From Nematopogon swammerdamellus (Eukaryota; Arthropoda; Insecta; Lepidoptera; Adelidae), in contig OX336338.1 in the NCBI GenBank assembly GCA_946902875.1, positions 4,951,971-5,015,970 on the forward strand: a DNA stretch of 64,000 nt. The letters run 5' to 3'. This document shows positions 32,601 through 38,800 of this stretch, piece after piece; the first letter of the stretch is position 1; each line of letters opens with the position of its first letter. Under the pieces are notes generated by a model. The model had not been told where the DNA came from. It did no database searches and saw only the letters and a list, made by a program, of their open reading frames with translations. The position numbers were made by a program, and so were the translations under genes.

Positions 32601-33366
32601 AAAAATTAAGAAGAAACATTTCCGCCTAAATATATTTCATATTCTCTGTACTGTAAATCGTCGGTACAACCGCATACTAATACCATACAAATATAGAGAT
32701 TAGTGTTTACCTACAAACAAAATCATACATTTATGTTAATGTCCTAATGTTCAGGCAAAAAGCGTTTTACGTCGTCGCCATCGCGCAGCGAGACGGCAAA
32801 TGAGGATGCGCCCGCGCCGGCTGCAGCGAAGCCCAGCAGAAATCGCTTCAGCAGACGTAAGTTCACACTACAGCCTCAACCGTTTACTCCAATGTGACCT
32901 ATCTTCAGTCCGTCAGTCAGTCTACGTCCTTCAGCTGTAACACTGCTTTCCGGATATGTACTTGATGTCGTCGTCCACGGCCACCAGTGTAGGACACGAT
33001 TACTCCAATGGTCGTCGTCTCGTATGCTGACGTGCCCAGCCCACTGCCACTTTTATTATATCTAGTTACAAATTTTGTAATACCCCCGCCACTAAACAAA
33101 CGACATGAATATGGCGTTTGCTCGCATCACTACGATATTGTGCGATCTTACTCCCGCATGCGCGTGCGGACATATATTTTCTTTATCGTACACGTTATAA
33201 TGACACACTCCGCGCCCAAGAATTTGTCATCTTCTTCTTCTAACAAAAATCTTCTCCACCAGCGTCACCGAGGTCGTTCCAACCGGAGCCCGAGGCGGAA
33301 GACCAGAACAACGACACAGCTCAGACCAGGAATGCCAGAACTTTCTCCAGGCGAGGAGGCAACTAA
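11618..33366 (+). CDS. Small secreted low-complexity protein, six coding exons (whole gene)
   Basis: I assembled this from six exons: 11618-11634, 27810-27966, 29493-29679, 31772-31873, 32755-32856 and 33263-33366. All introns are GT-AG, and the joined frame is 669 nt (222 aa plus stop). Residues 1-20 form a signal peptide: a hydrophobic Cys/Val/Ala stretch ending in AGAA before SLDYE. Next come a basic segment with LLKRG, a run of six Thr with PAP (about 51-57), an acidic EEDYVDEEE segment, then modules with an Arg/Lys/Phe patch (VRPFRS, KKRFTSS, SRNRFSR, ARTFSRRGG) between Ala/Pro/Glu-rich linkers. It has no Cys after the signal peptide, no membrane span and no catalytic motif. I do not recognise the family. 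A secreted matrix-type or cuticle-associated protein is an inference. Dibasic sites (LKRG, KRRR, AKRGG) could be cleaved, but no repeated mature peptide is evident. Its style matches the minus-strand gene at 51479-64000. Confidence 0.8.
11635..12860 (+). other. Start of the 16.2-kb first intron, unique AT-rich DNA
   Basis: No repeat family or exon was recognised. This first part of the large intron is the least repeat-laden and could hold regulatory sites. Confidence 0.4.
12875..13045 (-). mobile_element. LINE 3' end fragment (CR1/Jockey-like)
   Basis: It is the reverse complement of the 24390-24730 family 3' end, with GGCGCCGAGCCACCCATAAG and GCCATGCCGGCCTGACAGG. Confidence 0.65.
13125..13350 (+). 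repeat. Repeat family A copy
   Basis: It contains GAGTCATGCAGCAGGTGG and GGTGGTCGGTGTTGTGCTG. Confidence 0.7.
13351..14005. other. AT-rich intron DNA
   Basis: I see nothing beyond AT-rich sequence here. Confidence 0.4.
14010..14312 (-). repeat. Repeat family A copy
   Basis: It contains GTAATCGGTGTTGTGCTGC through GGAGAGATGCAGTGGGGC, in reverse orientation to the copy at 10400. Confidence 0.75.
14756..15132 (-). mobile_element. RTE-type LINE reverse-transcriptase 3' end
   Basis: The 120-codon minus-strand frame reads LSERAMERAMLGISL, then AKLKWQWAGHVSRR, RWDDDIKYVGGKQWFR and [13 protein letters not shown]. This is the C-terminus of an RTE-like endonuclease/RT protein. It ends in a TGAC-repeat tail. 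The frame is intact here, but the 5' part is missing. Confidence 0.85.
15393..15924. mobile_element. TA-flanked MITE 1
   Basis: Inverted ends CACGGTGTTGCAAT and CAAGGTGTTGCAAC are bordered by TA (TATA) on both sides. It is non-coding and holds a 20-T run. Confidence 0.75.
16145..16235 (-). repeat. Repeat family A fragment
   Basis: It contains CGGGGTAAGCAGAGTAATCG and ACAGCACAACACCGACCAC. Confidence 0.65.
16309..16762. mobile_element. TA-flanked MITE 2
   Basis: Inverted ends CAGGGTGTTGTAACGGCGAG and CAGGGTGTAAAAACGGCGAG are bordered by TATA. It is 454 bp and GC-rich in the middle. Confidence 0.85.
16789..17249. mobile_element. TA-flanked MITE 3
   Basis: Inverted ends CAGGATGTTTCAGTATAGG and CAGGATGTTTCAGGATAGGG are bordered by TATA. 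It is 461 bp and non-coding. Confidence 0.85.
17385..17590 (+). repeat. Dispersed repeat with GTAATAGCTAGCCGGTTGAA
   Basis: Related copies lie at 28010-28200 and 29215-29400. Each has TGAAATTTTCAC-like and ACAACAAATAAT-like blocks. Confidence 0.6.
17940..18430. repeat. GC-rich inverted-repeat block
   Basis: CACACGGCTAGAACGATAAA (about 17999) recurs inverted near 18325, and two CCACACGGCGG GC-rich runs lie in direct order. It looks like a foldback element carrying GGC-repeat sequence. Confidence 0.45.
18440..19355. other. AT-rich intron DNA with a short direct duplication
   Basis: Two roughly 60-bp related copies (about 18530 and 18598) share CTCAAA.AAA and GCCGA.GCCGAGC blocks. I see nothing else. 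Confidence 0.4.
19365..20115. repeat. Minisatellite, about 68-bp unit, about 10 copies
   Basis: The block GAGCAGTACGTACTAGAACG recurs about every 68 bp, with one shorter unit of about 52. Each has the palindrome GTACGTAC and TTCCAGTCTTGCTTCCCGTT. Confidence 0.93.
20570..20770 (+). repeat. CCCCGACGC-type repeat copy
   Basis: It contains AACCCCCGACGCAAAAAAAG, CTGTCTGTGGCATCG and GGTTCTTAGCAATG. Confidence 0.65.
21127..21440 (+). mobile_element. LINE 3' end with partial reverse-transcriptase frame
   Basis: The frame reads HWECSEELFNAIPPSPFHLR, a break, then GKMWNALLAHLF-type sequence. The shared CGGCATGGCATTCG block follows. It is broken by frameshifts. Confidence 0.7.
21665..22025 (+). repeat. 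Dispersed repeat, full copy
   Basis: It begins AACCGGTCAAGTGCGAGTCG and ends ACAGACAGACAGACGG then GGATACGGAACCCTAAAAA. Confidence 0.6.
22199..22735 (-). mobile_element. Two SINE copies in tandem, inverted
   Basis: T-rich starts at 22199 and 22431 each lead into CATCACCTACAACATCCGTG and ACTGAACTGGACGGAAA. The second copy runs on to CTACAGTTTTACATGGAATC. Confidence 0.75.
22736..22930. other. CpG-rich island within the first intron
   Basis: It is dense in CGG/GCG with a GCGCGCGCAC block, unlike its surroundings. It may be an internal promoter or a repeat; no exon is proven. Confidence 0.35.
23053..23100 (+). repeat. CCCGCGGCTTCGCTCGCGG-type repeat end
   Basis: This is a motif common in dispersed lepidopteran repeats. 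A related one lies at 59690-59720. Confidence 0.4.
23401..23550. repeat. 150-bp foldback with about 63-bp arms
   Basis: TTCACAGATTTCGTG starts the left arm and CACGAAATCTGTGAA ends the right. The CGACTATCGAGCACATTG block is present in both. The loop is about 24 nt. Confidence 0.88.
23738..23940 (+). mobile_element. RTE-type LINE 3' end
   Basis: The frame reads NRVLHWRLWTGTRSVG, then PPARWDDDIKYVGEKQ. A frameshift follows, then the [11 protein letters not shown] end with a CTGACTGAC tail. Confidence 0.8.
24296..24725 (+). mobile_element. LINE reverse-transcriptase 3' end (CR1/Jockey-like)
   Basis: The frame reads RDLEPLQLRRDVGALSVFYR, then LFHGECSDELFNAIPPSPF, SFLHRTGKLWNALPAHIFP and KTGVNRHLSGRHG. 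It continues open for 216 codons into the next LINE tail. Confidence 0.85.
24726..24960 (-). mobile_element. LINE 3' tail fragment of another family
   Basis: The minus-strand frame reads LGVFKRRMNRLDSLATVPAN, then LAWHLTERGLARRGDFDSVV. Related copies lie at 41515-41728, 43445-43625 and 32080-32165. Confidence 0.7.
25124..25345 (-). mobile_element. LINE reverse-transcriptase fragment, inverted
   Basis: The minus-strand frame reads LLYKTQIRPVMEYCSHIWEG, then IQCRAIRVVGDPKFIDG. This precedes RDLEPLQLRRDV in intact elements, so it is likely the upstream half of the element at 24296, inverted. Confidence 0.75.
25158..25200. repeat. Perfect 19-bp-arm palindrome
   Basis: ACCCAAAATTTATAGATGG and its complement are separated by TCTGG. 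Confidence 0.95.
25396..25775 (+). mobile_element. Full-length SINE with tRNA-like and 5S-like head
   Basis: It starts with the A-box-like CTCGATAGCTCAGTGG. Positions 25444-25487 then follow 5S rRNA closely (TTAAGCAACG, AGTACTTGGATGGGTGACCG). Next come a B-box-like GGTTCGGATTCC (25508) and a body ending GTCAGTTTCCATAAAAAAA. Other copies in the window are partial. Confidence 0.85.
25800..26700. other. Unassigned intron DNA
   Basis: The part 26046-26170 resembles 28340-28480 (GGAATTTCGATTTTGGGGGA versus GAATTTCCATTTTGGAGG). The rest shows nothing recognisable. Confidence 0.4.
26705..26815 (-). mobile_element. SINE fragment, second-tail subfamily
   Basis: It contains TATGTATGGGTGAGGCAGGG and CCAGCCAATACCACCTCCGA. 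Confidence 0.55.
26860..27012. repeat. Degenerate tandem repeat, about 30-bp unit
   Basis: AACAAGAATG recurs at about 26899, 26927 and 26954, then as diverged AACAAAGATG near 26980. Each is followed by a GTAGACC-like segment. Confidence 0.5.
27065..27300 (-). mobile_element. SINE copy, inverted
   Basis: A T-rich start leads into GGAAACTGACACGGTTGGC, ACTGAACTGGACGGAAAAC and AACCCTACCACCTAGT. Confidence 0.75.
27308..27470 (-). repeat. Repeat family A fragments
   Basis: It contains CGCCTTTTACGACATACACG and GGGGCTATTCTTTTAAAGTA, then a diverged piece. Confidence 0.55.
27810..27966 (+). CDS. Secreted protein gene, coding exon 2
   Basis: A pyrimidine-rich TTTTCCTTGCAG acceptor precedes it and CAG|GTGGG is the donor. 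It encodes the rest of the signal peptide, the LLKRGLL segment and the TTTTTTPAPQ end. It closes in phase 0. Confidence 0.82.
28010..28500 (+). repeat. Dispersed repeats in intron 2 of the secreted protein gene
   Basis: It contains ACCGTAATAACTAGCCTG and ATTTTCACAGAATATGTG (as at 17470), then a second unit with GTCCGTCTATCCGTCCG. Confidence 0.5.
29215..29405 (+). repeat. Dispersed repeat copy with ACAGTAATAGTATCCCG
   Basis: It is a diverged copy of the repeat at 17385 and 28010. Confidence 0.5.
29493..29679 (+). CDS. Secreted protein gene, coding exon 3
   Basis: The acceptor is TTAAGCAG and the donor GAAG|GTATAA. It starts in phase 0 and ends in phase 1. It encodes a strongly acidic start (EEDYVDEEEY), then a basic end with VRPFRS and LKRRRAQ. 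Confidence 0.82.
29695..30098. repeat. Cluster of TTGGTTGTTTTTCC motifs
   Basis: Direct copies lie near 29890, 29925, 29970 and 30080, with an inverted copy near 29705. The outer pair could be inverted ends of a small element. Confidence 0.5.
30160..30470 (-). mobile_element. RTE-type LINE 3' end
   Basis: It is the same 3' region as 14756-15132 (GGCGGGTGGTCTTCCCA, TGACGTACTT-type blocks, CAGTCAGTCAG tail), with several frame breaks. Confidence 0.8.
30572..30702 (+). mobile_element. LINE 3' end fragment (CR1/Jockey-like)
   Basis: It contains CACCTGTCAGGCCGGCATGG and CGTTAGACACCTTATGGGTG. Confidence 0.65.
30753..30789. repeat. Perfect 17-bp-arm palindrome
   Basis: TTGATCTACACAACTAT and its complement are separated by CGT. 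Confidence 0.95.
31200..31700. other. Unassigned intron DNA
   Basis: The phrase GGATTTGTTACTTTTTG-like recurs loosely. No known repeat or exon was recognised. Confidence 0.35.
31772..31873 (+). CDS. Secreted protein gene, coding exon 4 (102-nt phase 1-1 module)
   Basis: The acceptor is GTATTGCAG and the donor AGCG|GTTAGT. Length is 102 nt with symmetric phase 1 ends. It encodes AKRGG, then a Gln/Ala/Pro/Glu-rich linker ending TSFS. Confidence 0.8.
31880..32170 (+). mobile_element. LINE 3' coding remnant
   Basis: The broken frame reads THRFSKSFLRSTAKIWNGL, then IFKRRVNKLDNDPF and [12 protein letters not shown]. It begins just after the exon 4 donor. Confidence 0.65.
32255..32388 (+). mobile_element. 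LINE 3' end fragment (CR1/Jockey-like)
   Basis: It contains TTAGGCCGGCATGGCAATCG and GTTAGACACCTTAGGGGTAG. Confidence 0.6.
32755..32856 (+). CDS. Secreted protein gene, coding exon 5 (102-nt phase 1-1 module)
   Basis: The acceptor is ATGTTCAG and the donor AGAC|GTAAGT. It has the same length and phase as the preceding exon. It encodes KKRFTSSPSRSE, an Ala/Pro linker, then SRNRFSR. Confidence 0.82.
32893..33052 (-). mobile_element. RTE-type LINE 3' fragment, truncated
   Basis: It contains CAGTGTAGGACACGATTACT and CTGACGTGCCCAGCCCACTG. It lies between the last two exons of the secreted protein gene. Confidence 0.65.
33263..33366 (+). CDS. Secreted protein gene, last coding exon
   Basis: The acceptor is CTCCACCAG. 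It encodes an acidic EPEAEDQ stretch, then a basic ARTFSRRGGN end and a TAA stop. A polyadenylation signal follows about 215 bp downstream. Confidence 0.8.
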
Positions 33367-33577
33367 ATCCTTCCTCTCACCCTTTCATCCTCTCTCCTTT
33401 CCTCCCTCCGTAGTCCCTCAGTCTCACCAACATATCCATAAAGCCATAATATTTCTCAAAGCAAATCGGACTTATGCCTCTTTTCAGCACCGCCGCCAGG
33501 ATTGTAATAATTTAAATTGTGTCAGACCTGCGGACATAAGTTTATTGTGTAAATTAATATGTACGTATAGTTTTATA

Positions 33578-33583
33578 AATAAA
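33578..33583 (+). promoter_or_regulatory. Polyadenylation signal AATAAA of the secreted protein gene
   Basis: This canonical hexamer lies about 212 bp past the stop codon on the coding strand, just before a T-rich stretch. Confidence 0.6.
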
Positions 33584-33750
33584 GTTTAAATCTACGTGTA
33601 TGATTTCTTTTTGGTTTCTGATTATTACAATTTATGCTAATCGAAACATCCGGACCAAGTTCCATCAGATTGCAAATGAGCGACAACTACATAACAATTT
33701 TTTCACCAGAGAAAACGCATACATATGTAGCTAATATAATAAAAATATAA

Positions 33751-33770
33751 CCCCCCCCCCCCCCCCCCCC
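33751..33770. repeat. Poly-C run of 20
   Basis: Twenty C residues in a row, read directly. Confidence 0.95.
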
Positions 33771-34525
33771 TCTTTTGTTTTGCGCAGTCGAATAAAAAGT
33801 TATTAAATTGCGAGTGAGTAAAGTGATCTTCTACTTCAATACCAAGACATTTTGAACAACCGAGGTTTTGAGATAACTTCAAAATTATAGATTGTATTGC
33901 ATGGCATGGGTATTTCCACTATTATTCTTTTTGTCTATTTGTACATTAATATAAGGTAATTTTGGATGTGTTACCGAGTGGCATTTAAAAAAAGAATCGC
34001 AGCTCTTTTGTAAGACTTTTAATTTCAGATGCTCTAGTATTGACCTAACTAGGAACGGTCTACGTCTACATGTCCTCAAATTGCGTGTAGTTATCGCAAT
34101 CATCATTTCAGTTTCATTATTTATATCATAAAGTCACATCATTAAAAGGTTTTTATGTGTGCTTTAACGAGTGGCATTAAAAATAAAATAGTAACACTAT
34201 TTTCAAGATGTCTCAGTATTGACCTGGCAAGATTCAATCTAGTTTAAGATAACCTTATGGGATTTTAAGATGAATTAGTATTGAAATTAATGTCTTCCAA
34301 AAAAACACCAAAACTAAATATTTGATATTTTAGGCATAGAATAATAATTGCTTTTTAAGATGTCTTGTTTTTGCACAATTTAATAAATACCAAATTTGTC
34401 AGCCGAATCATAAATAATGTCATTTTGACAACTTTTTAAGATATCTTCATATAAAACTAGAATAACGAATAGATAGTAACGTTTACAAAGTTATACCTAC
34501 TCGTTTGCCACTCCATCGGAACCTC
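33771..34525. other. AT-rich intergenic DNA
   Basis: Two loosely related blocks share GAGTGGCATT.AAAA and AGTATTGACCT. No gene was recognised. Confidence 0.4.
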
Positions 34526-34529
34526 ATCA

Positions 34530-34660
34530 TTACAAAATTTGTATTGAATTTCGTTGAATGTTCTCTATCCATTAGGGACTTTGGGCCCGAAGGGGTAGAG
34601 AAGATGAGTACTATGAGGCTGATATTAAACATAATTATTGTTAAAAAAGCCTTAAAAAAT
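34530..34660 (+). repeat. Dispersed repeat with GTTCTCTATCCATTAGGGAC
   Basis: It matches 37371-37490 in the opposite orientation (GTTCTCTATCCCTTACGGAC). Confidence 0.7.
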
Positions 34661-34741
34661 TTTTTTGTCAACCAAAAATTATTCAGCAATCTGCAGTTTA
34701 GGAGATTCTATTTACGATAGCGCAAAGATATTGGTATGGTG

Positions 34742-34807
34742 TGCAAATTCAGGCAACTATTTCAAAATTACATATTTAGATAAAAATAAAACCACAAACA
34801 TTTATAG
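34742..34807. repeat. Left copy of a 65-bp direct repeat
   Basis: CAAATTCAGGCAACTATTTC through CCACAAACATTTATAG is repeated at 35187-35251. Confidence 0.9.
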
Positions 34808-35186
34808 GCCGGGGTGGAGAGCCTCAAACGCAACAATTATACAAATATAATTCAAGATTTCGAATTTGTTGCGTTTGCGGTTGAAACCCTCGGTCCGTGG
34901 AGCAGTGAAACCAAAAGCTTCTTGAAGAGGCTTGGGCCTCTGCTGGTGGACGCAACTGGCGTCCCGCAATCAAGGACCTACTTCATTCAAAGGATAAGCC
35001 TTGGTATCCAGCGGGGTAATGCCGCAAGTGTTCTAGGAAGATTTGAAAACGCCCCTTTTGTGATATATAGTTAGTTTATTGTTTGTTAGACAGGTTTTTA
35101 ATTCTTTAATTATTAGTATTACTTTTTTATATTTTATGAAAATAAATCTTTATAGGTGGTTCAAATTTCAAATTCAATTGGTACTG
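34808..35186 (+). mobile_element. Retroelement C-terminal fragment
   Basis: The frame reads FEFVAFAVETLGPWSSE, then QRISLGIQRGNAASVLG, a motif pair found at the end of many animal retroelement proteins. Related copies lie at 49480-49690 and 52493-52891. AATAAA follows at about 35140. Confidence 0.75.
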
Positions 35187-35251
35187 CAAATTCAGGCAAC
35201 TATTTCAAAATTAAATATTTAGATAAAAATAAAACCACAAACATTTATAGG
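35187..35251. repeat. Right copy of the 65-bp direct repeat
   Basis: It is nearly identical to 34742-34807. Confidence 0.9.
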
Positions 35252-35755
35252 TACTTAATTCTTTAAAAAAATTATATACTCGTTCACACAACAAGTACTC
35301 GTAGACATACAAAAGTACAGCTCTTTCATAATTTACATGACGAGCGACGGTCTTGTCATCTTTTATCGATGTAATAACAATTTTATGATAATTAATGGCA
35401 CGTTAATGGCAATGATTTAAAAAAAAATATTTACTTAAAGCACCTCATCACGGTGGAAATACATGACTGAAGATAAGACTGAACAATGATGACGAAATTC
35501 TGCTGATTCATTGGATCTAGATCAATAAATAAGTTTTGTGTAGGTTCAGTCTTAAAACAACTTTGCAAATGTATGAAGCGTTTGATAATCAGAAAGAGAT
35601 TGCCATAGTAAGACAAAATTAATACAAATTACAGTAAACCGTAAAATTTCTTTCTCAGAAAACTGAAGGCAGTCAGACTCGCTTCATCAATTAAGATTTT
35701 CTAGATGTTGAATAATAAAGACTCGTCTCTAAAGTATTTATCAGTGCAGAAGAAT
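35252..35755. other. Downstream flank of Phgdh
   Basis: AT-rich. The 3' UTR of Phgdh must lie here, but no clear polyadenylation signal is seen. Confidence 0.45.
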
Positions 35756-35874
35756 CTAGAGGACTCTGTTGACGGCTGCAAGTGGGGTGCTGAAGGTTCC
35801 AGGTTTGATCAAATTCACGAACTGCTCGGCGATCTCTAGACCAACGCGGATCTGAGCCTCCTTCGTTGACGCAC
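35756..35874 (-). CDS. Phgdh: Phgdh last coding exon
   Basis: It encodes [23 protein letters not shown] and the end NRVL, then TAG. No ASB or ACT domain follows. The acceptor is GACACAG. I found no convincing AATAAA on this strand in the next 300 bp. Confidence 0.94.
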
Positions 35875-38800
35875 CTGTGTCAATATTAATTTATTTATTA
35901 TAGAATCAACATCTTTACAGTTTCCATCAATTAAGTAGTATAAACTTGTAAAATATTAAAGACTATAACAGATTCTATATTAGATAATAAGATATATTTT
36001 ATTGTCCACTGGCATCCACCTTTTTATTCTTGTCAGTCCGCCAGACCGTTGATATTGGCTGGATGTAGGTTGGTCGAAGTGGCTATCAATCGATGGCTAT
36101 GAAGTTCGTGTTTACCGCCCATTTCAGTGTTGCCGACAGCACCAAAGTGCAACCATTTCAAGTTTCATAAAAAAATGTATAGGTATACCTAAAAAATCAT
36201 AGTTCTGAATCCTTCGCCCAAAACCTAACAATCCCCCAAACTAATGAGCGGGCAAAAGTTGGTTCTTTATAATCTCCTCTCTTAGTTATAATTTTAACTC
36301 AACTGTTCCAGCTACACCACTTCCTAGTTTCGGGGCATTTCCTCAAAAGCCAAAATTACATGGACTCGCCCGCCGCCGCACCAGAAGGAGAGCCCCAAGA
36401 GACAGAATATGATCATGAGTACTAACCAAGATGAGGAGTGGCGATTACGTTCGGATGCTGGATAACCTCGAGCGTCAACTTGTCGGTGGGAGGCTCTGTC
36501 TCGAACACGTCCAATGCAGCACCCCCGACCTGTGCATTGTTCATATTGGTTTTCTGACACGGTCGTTTGTTCACTTGATGATCAAATTTCTCGCAATTAT
36601 GCTGCTGTCACTGCTAAAATACTTTATGCTGGAGTTAAGTGCGACGGTAGGCTCAAATCGTAGCCGACTAGGTTGGTACCATCGTACTGGACATAAGATG
36701 GTATCTACAATGGTCTCTTAGCAGCCTCGGCGGTATTCTCCTCTAATCCAGTATAGCCAGCAATTCAAAGGGAAGTATTGCACCTACTCGTAGATGAGTA
36801 CGTGTTCTGATCTGACCGCTCTGACTCAATCACCAATCAAAAAAGTGTAGAAAGGTAATTACTTTAACTCTGAATGTGGATCTTGAACCAGAAAATGTAG
36901 TGTGGGTTACATAGGCAGTGTGGTTTTTTACATTCAAACATCTAGTTTCGTTGTACACACTGCACTCCAGCGTCCCACAGAATGGGTAAAAGAAATTGCA
37001 TGGTGGCAAAACAAGAAAGTTAAGGGTTCACAAAAATAATTGTGTTCTTAATTACGTACTTAATAAATTCACCGATTTCAACTCGCTAAGAAAAATGGTG
37101 GCATTTTTTATGGTATTTATAGTACATCTCGCACTAAGCATTAATAAATTTCGGAAGAAAATGTATCAAATAAGTCATGGATTTACCTGTCCGTTGTTGA
37201 GAGAGTCGAGCAGTGCTCTCTCGTCCACGAGGCCGCCGCGTCCGACATTGATGATTTTAACGCCCTTTTTGCAGTTCTTGAAAACTGTAGCATTCAGGAG
37301 ATCTATGCAGAAACAATGTAATTTGAATACATCACAAAATCAAGAATTATATTTCTTTAAAAACATGTTTTTTTAGGGCTTTTCACAATAATTTCTTAAT
37401 ATCAGCCCCATAGTGCTCATCTTCTCCATCCCTTAGGGCCCAGAGTCCGTAAGGGATAGAGAACGCTCCACGAAATCCAACACAATTACTAAATCTCTCG
37501 CACTTCGGCTCGCCAACAGTTTATGTATACTAAAAACAAATTGAGTCTGTCCACCCTAAGTGGCGTCTGTAATTCCCTCCGCAATTCCTCGTTCTGACCA
37601 CACACCATCAGCAAATGGTGCATGTCATCCTCCTTGTTACACCGATCACAATTTGGAGAATCTCTCTTTTTCATCAAGAATTTAAATTTATTTAATGGAA
37701 TGTGGCGAGATTGTGGACTCAATTTGATTTCATCAAAAGTAGACAATGACTTTTTAGAAAACCTTAGCAAATTATAATAATAATTTACTTCTAGTAGACG
37801 GTAGGAGAGGAGTATGGACAGTGATGTAGTCAGCCAGGGGCCAGATCTGTTCCAGTTCCAGCTTGGTGGTGTTGAAAGTCTTGCAGTCCTCAGCAGATAC
37901 GATGGGGTCGTAGCCAATAATCTGTAAAAATGAACATTATTTATATAATTTTGTTTATTTGACAATTTACATACATACATACCACACGCTGTATCCCGAC
38001 AATCACGACAGCACAACACCGATTACTCTGCAATCGCTGTTGTGATGCAAGTACTCTTGTGAATAACATCACAACACCGACCACAACGTTTAGCAAAGTA
38101 TTAAGACCAGATAACTAACAAGCAGCAAGTAAGGCATGAGGACTCGCCTGCTGCATGGCTTCGGTGAAAGGACCGTGCCAAGGTGAGATGTGGCTAACCG
38201 GTCCCCGTTTAGCACGGCATCTTGTCCTTATCCCTTAGTCGACTTTTACGACATGCATGATTATTAAGTATAATGACCGCGCCCAGGTGTGCTTATGATG
38301 AAGACCGGCAGTCGACCGATCGCACCACTGAGCTACCGAGGCCGACGAAACTAGTCCTAGGCTAGACGTACACTGAGATAAAAAAGCAGTCATGAGAATA
38401 CATACGGTCATGCCGAAGGCGTGCATGCGCGTGGCGACCTCCCTGCCGACGCGGCCGAGGCCCAGCACGGCGAGGGTCTTGCCCGCGAGCTCGGTGCCGG
38501 TGTAGGCGGCGCGCTCCCAGCGGCCCGCGCGCAGCGCCGCCGCCGCCGCCGGCACGTGGCGCGCCGTGCTCAGCAGCAGCACGCAAGTCATCTCGCACGC
38601 GCTCAGCGCGTTGGCACCGGGCGCACTGCAACAGCACAGTGTTTTATCTAACCTGATATGGGTGACCACCTGCTAGATTCATGATGTCAATCGATTACAT
38701 CATGTTAGTGATGAAACTGCTTTACGGGCCACCGTAGTTTATATTGTGTTCTTGATGGTATAGGCGTGCCAAGAGAGGGGGGGGCGGTGTTTGGGGGTTC

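Noticed and set aside
33008..33589. 193-codon plus-strand open frame
   Set aside because: It runs through a LINE remnant, an intron and the last exon of the secreted protein gene; only 33263-33366 is coding, confirmed by the acceptor and joined frame.
38235..38669. 144-codon minus-strand open frame starting [13 protein letters not shown]
   Set aside because: Only the part 38406-38625 matches phosphoglycerate dehydrogenase; the flanks are intron.
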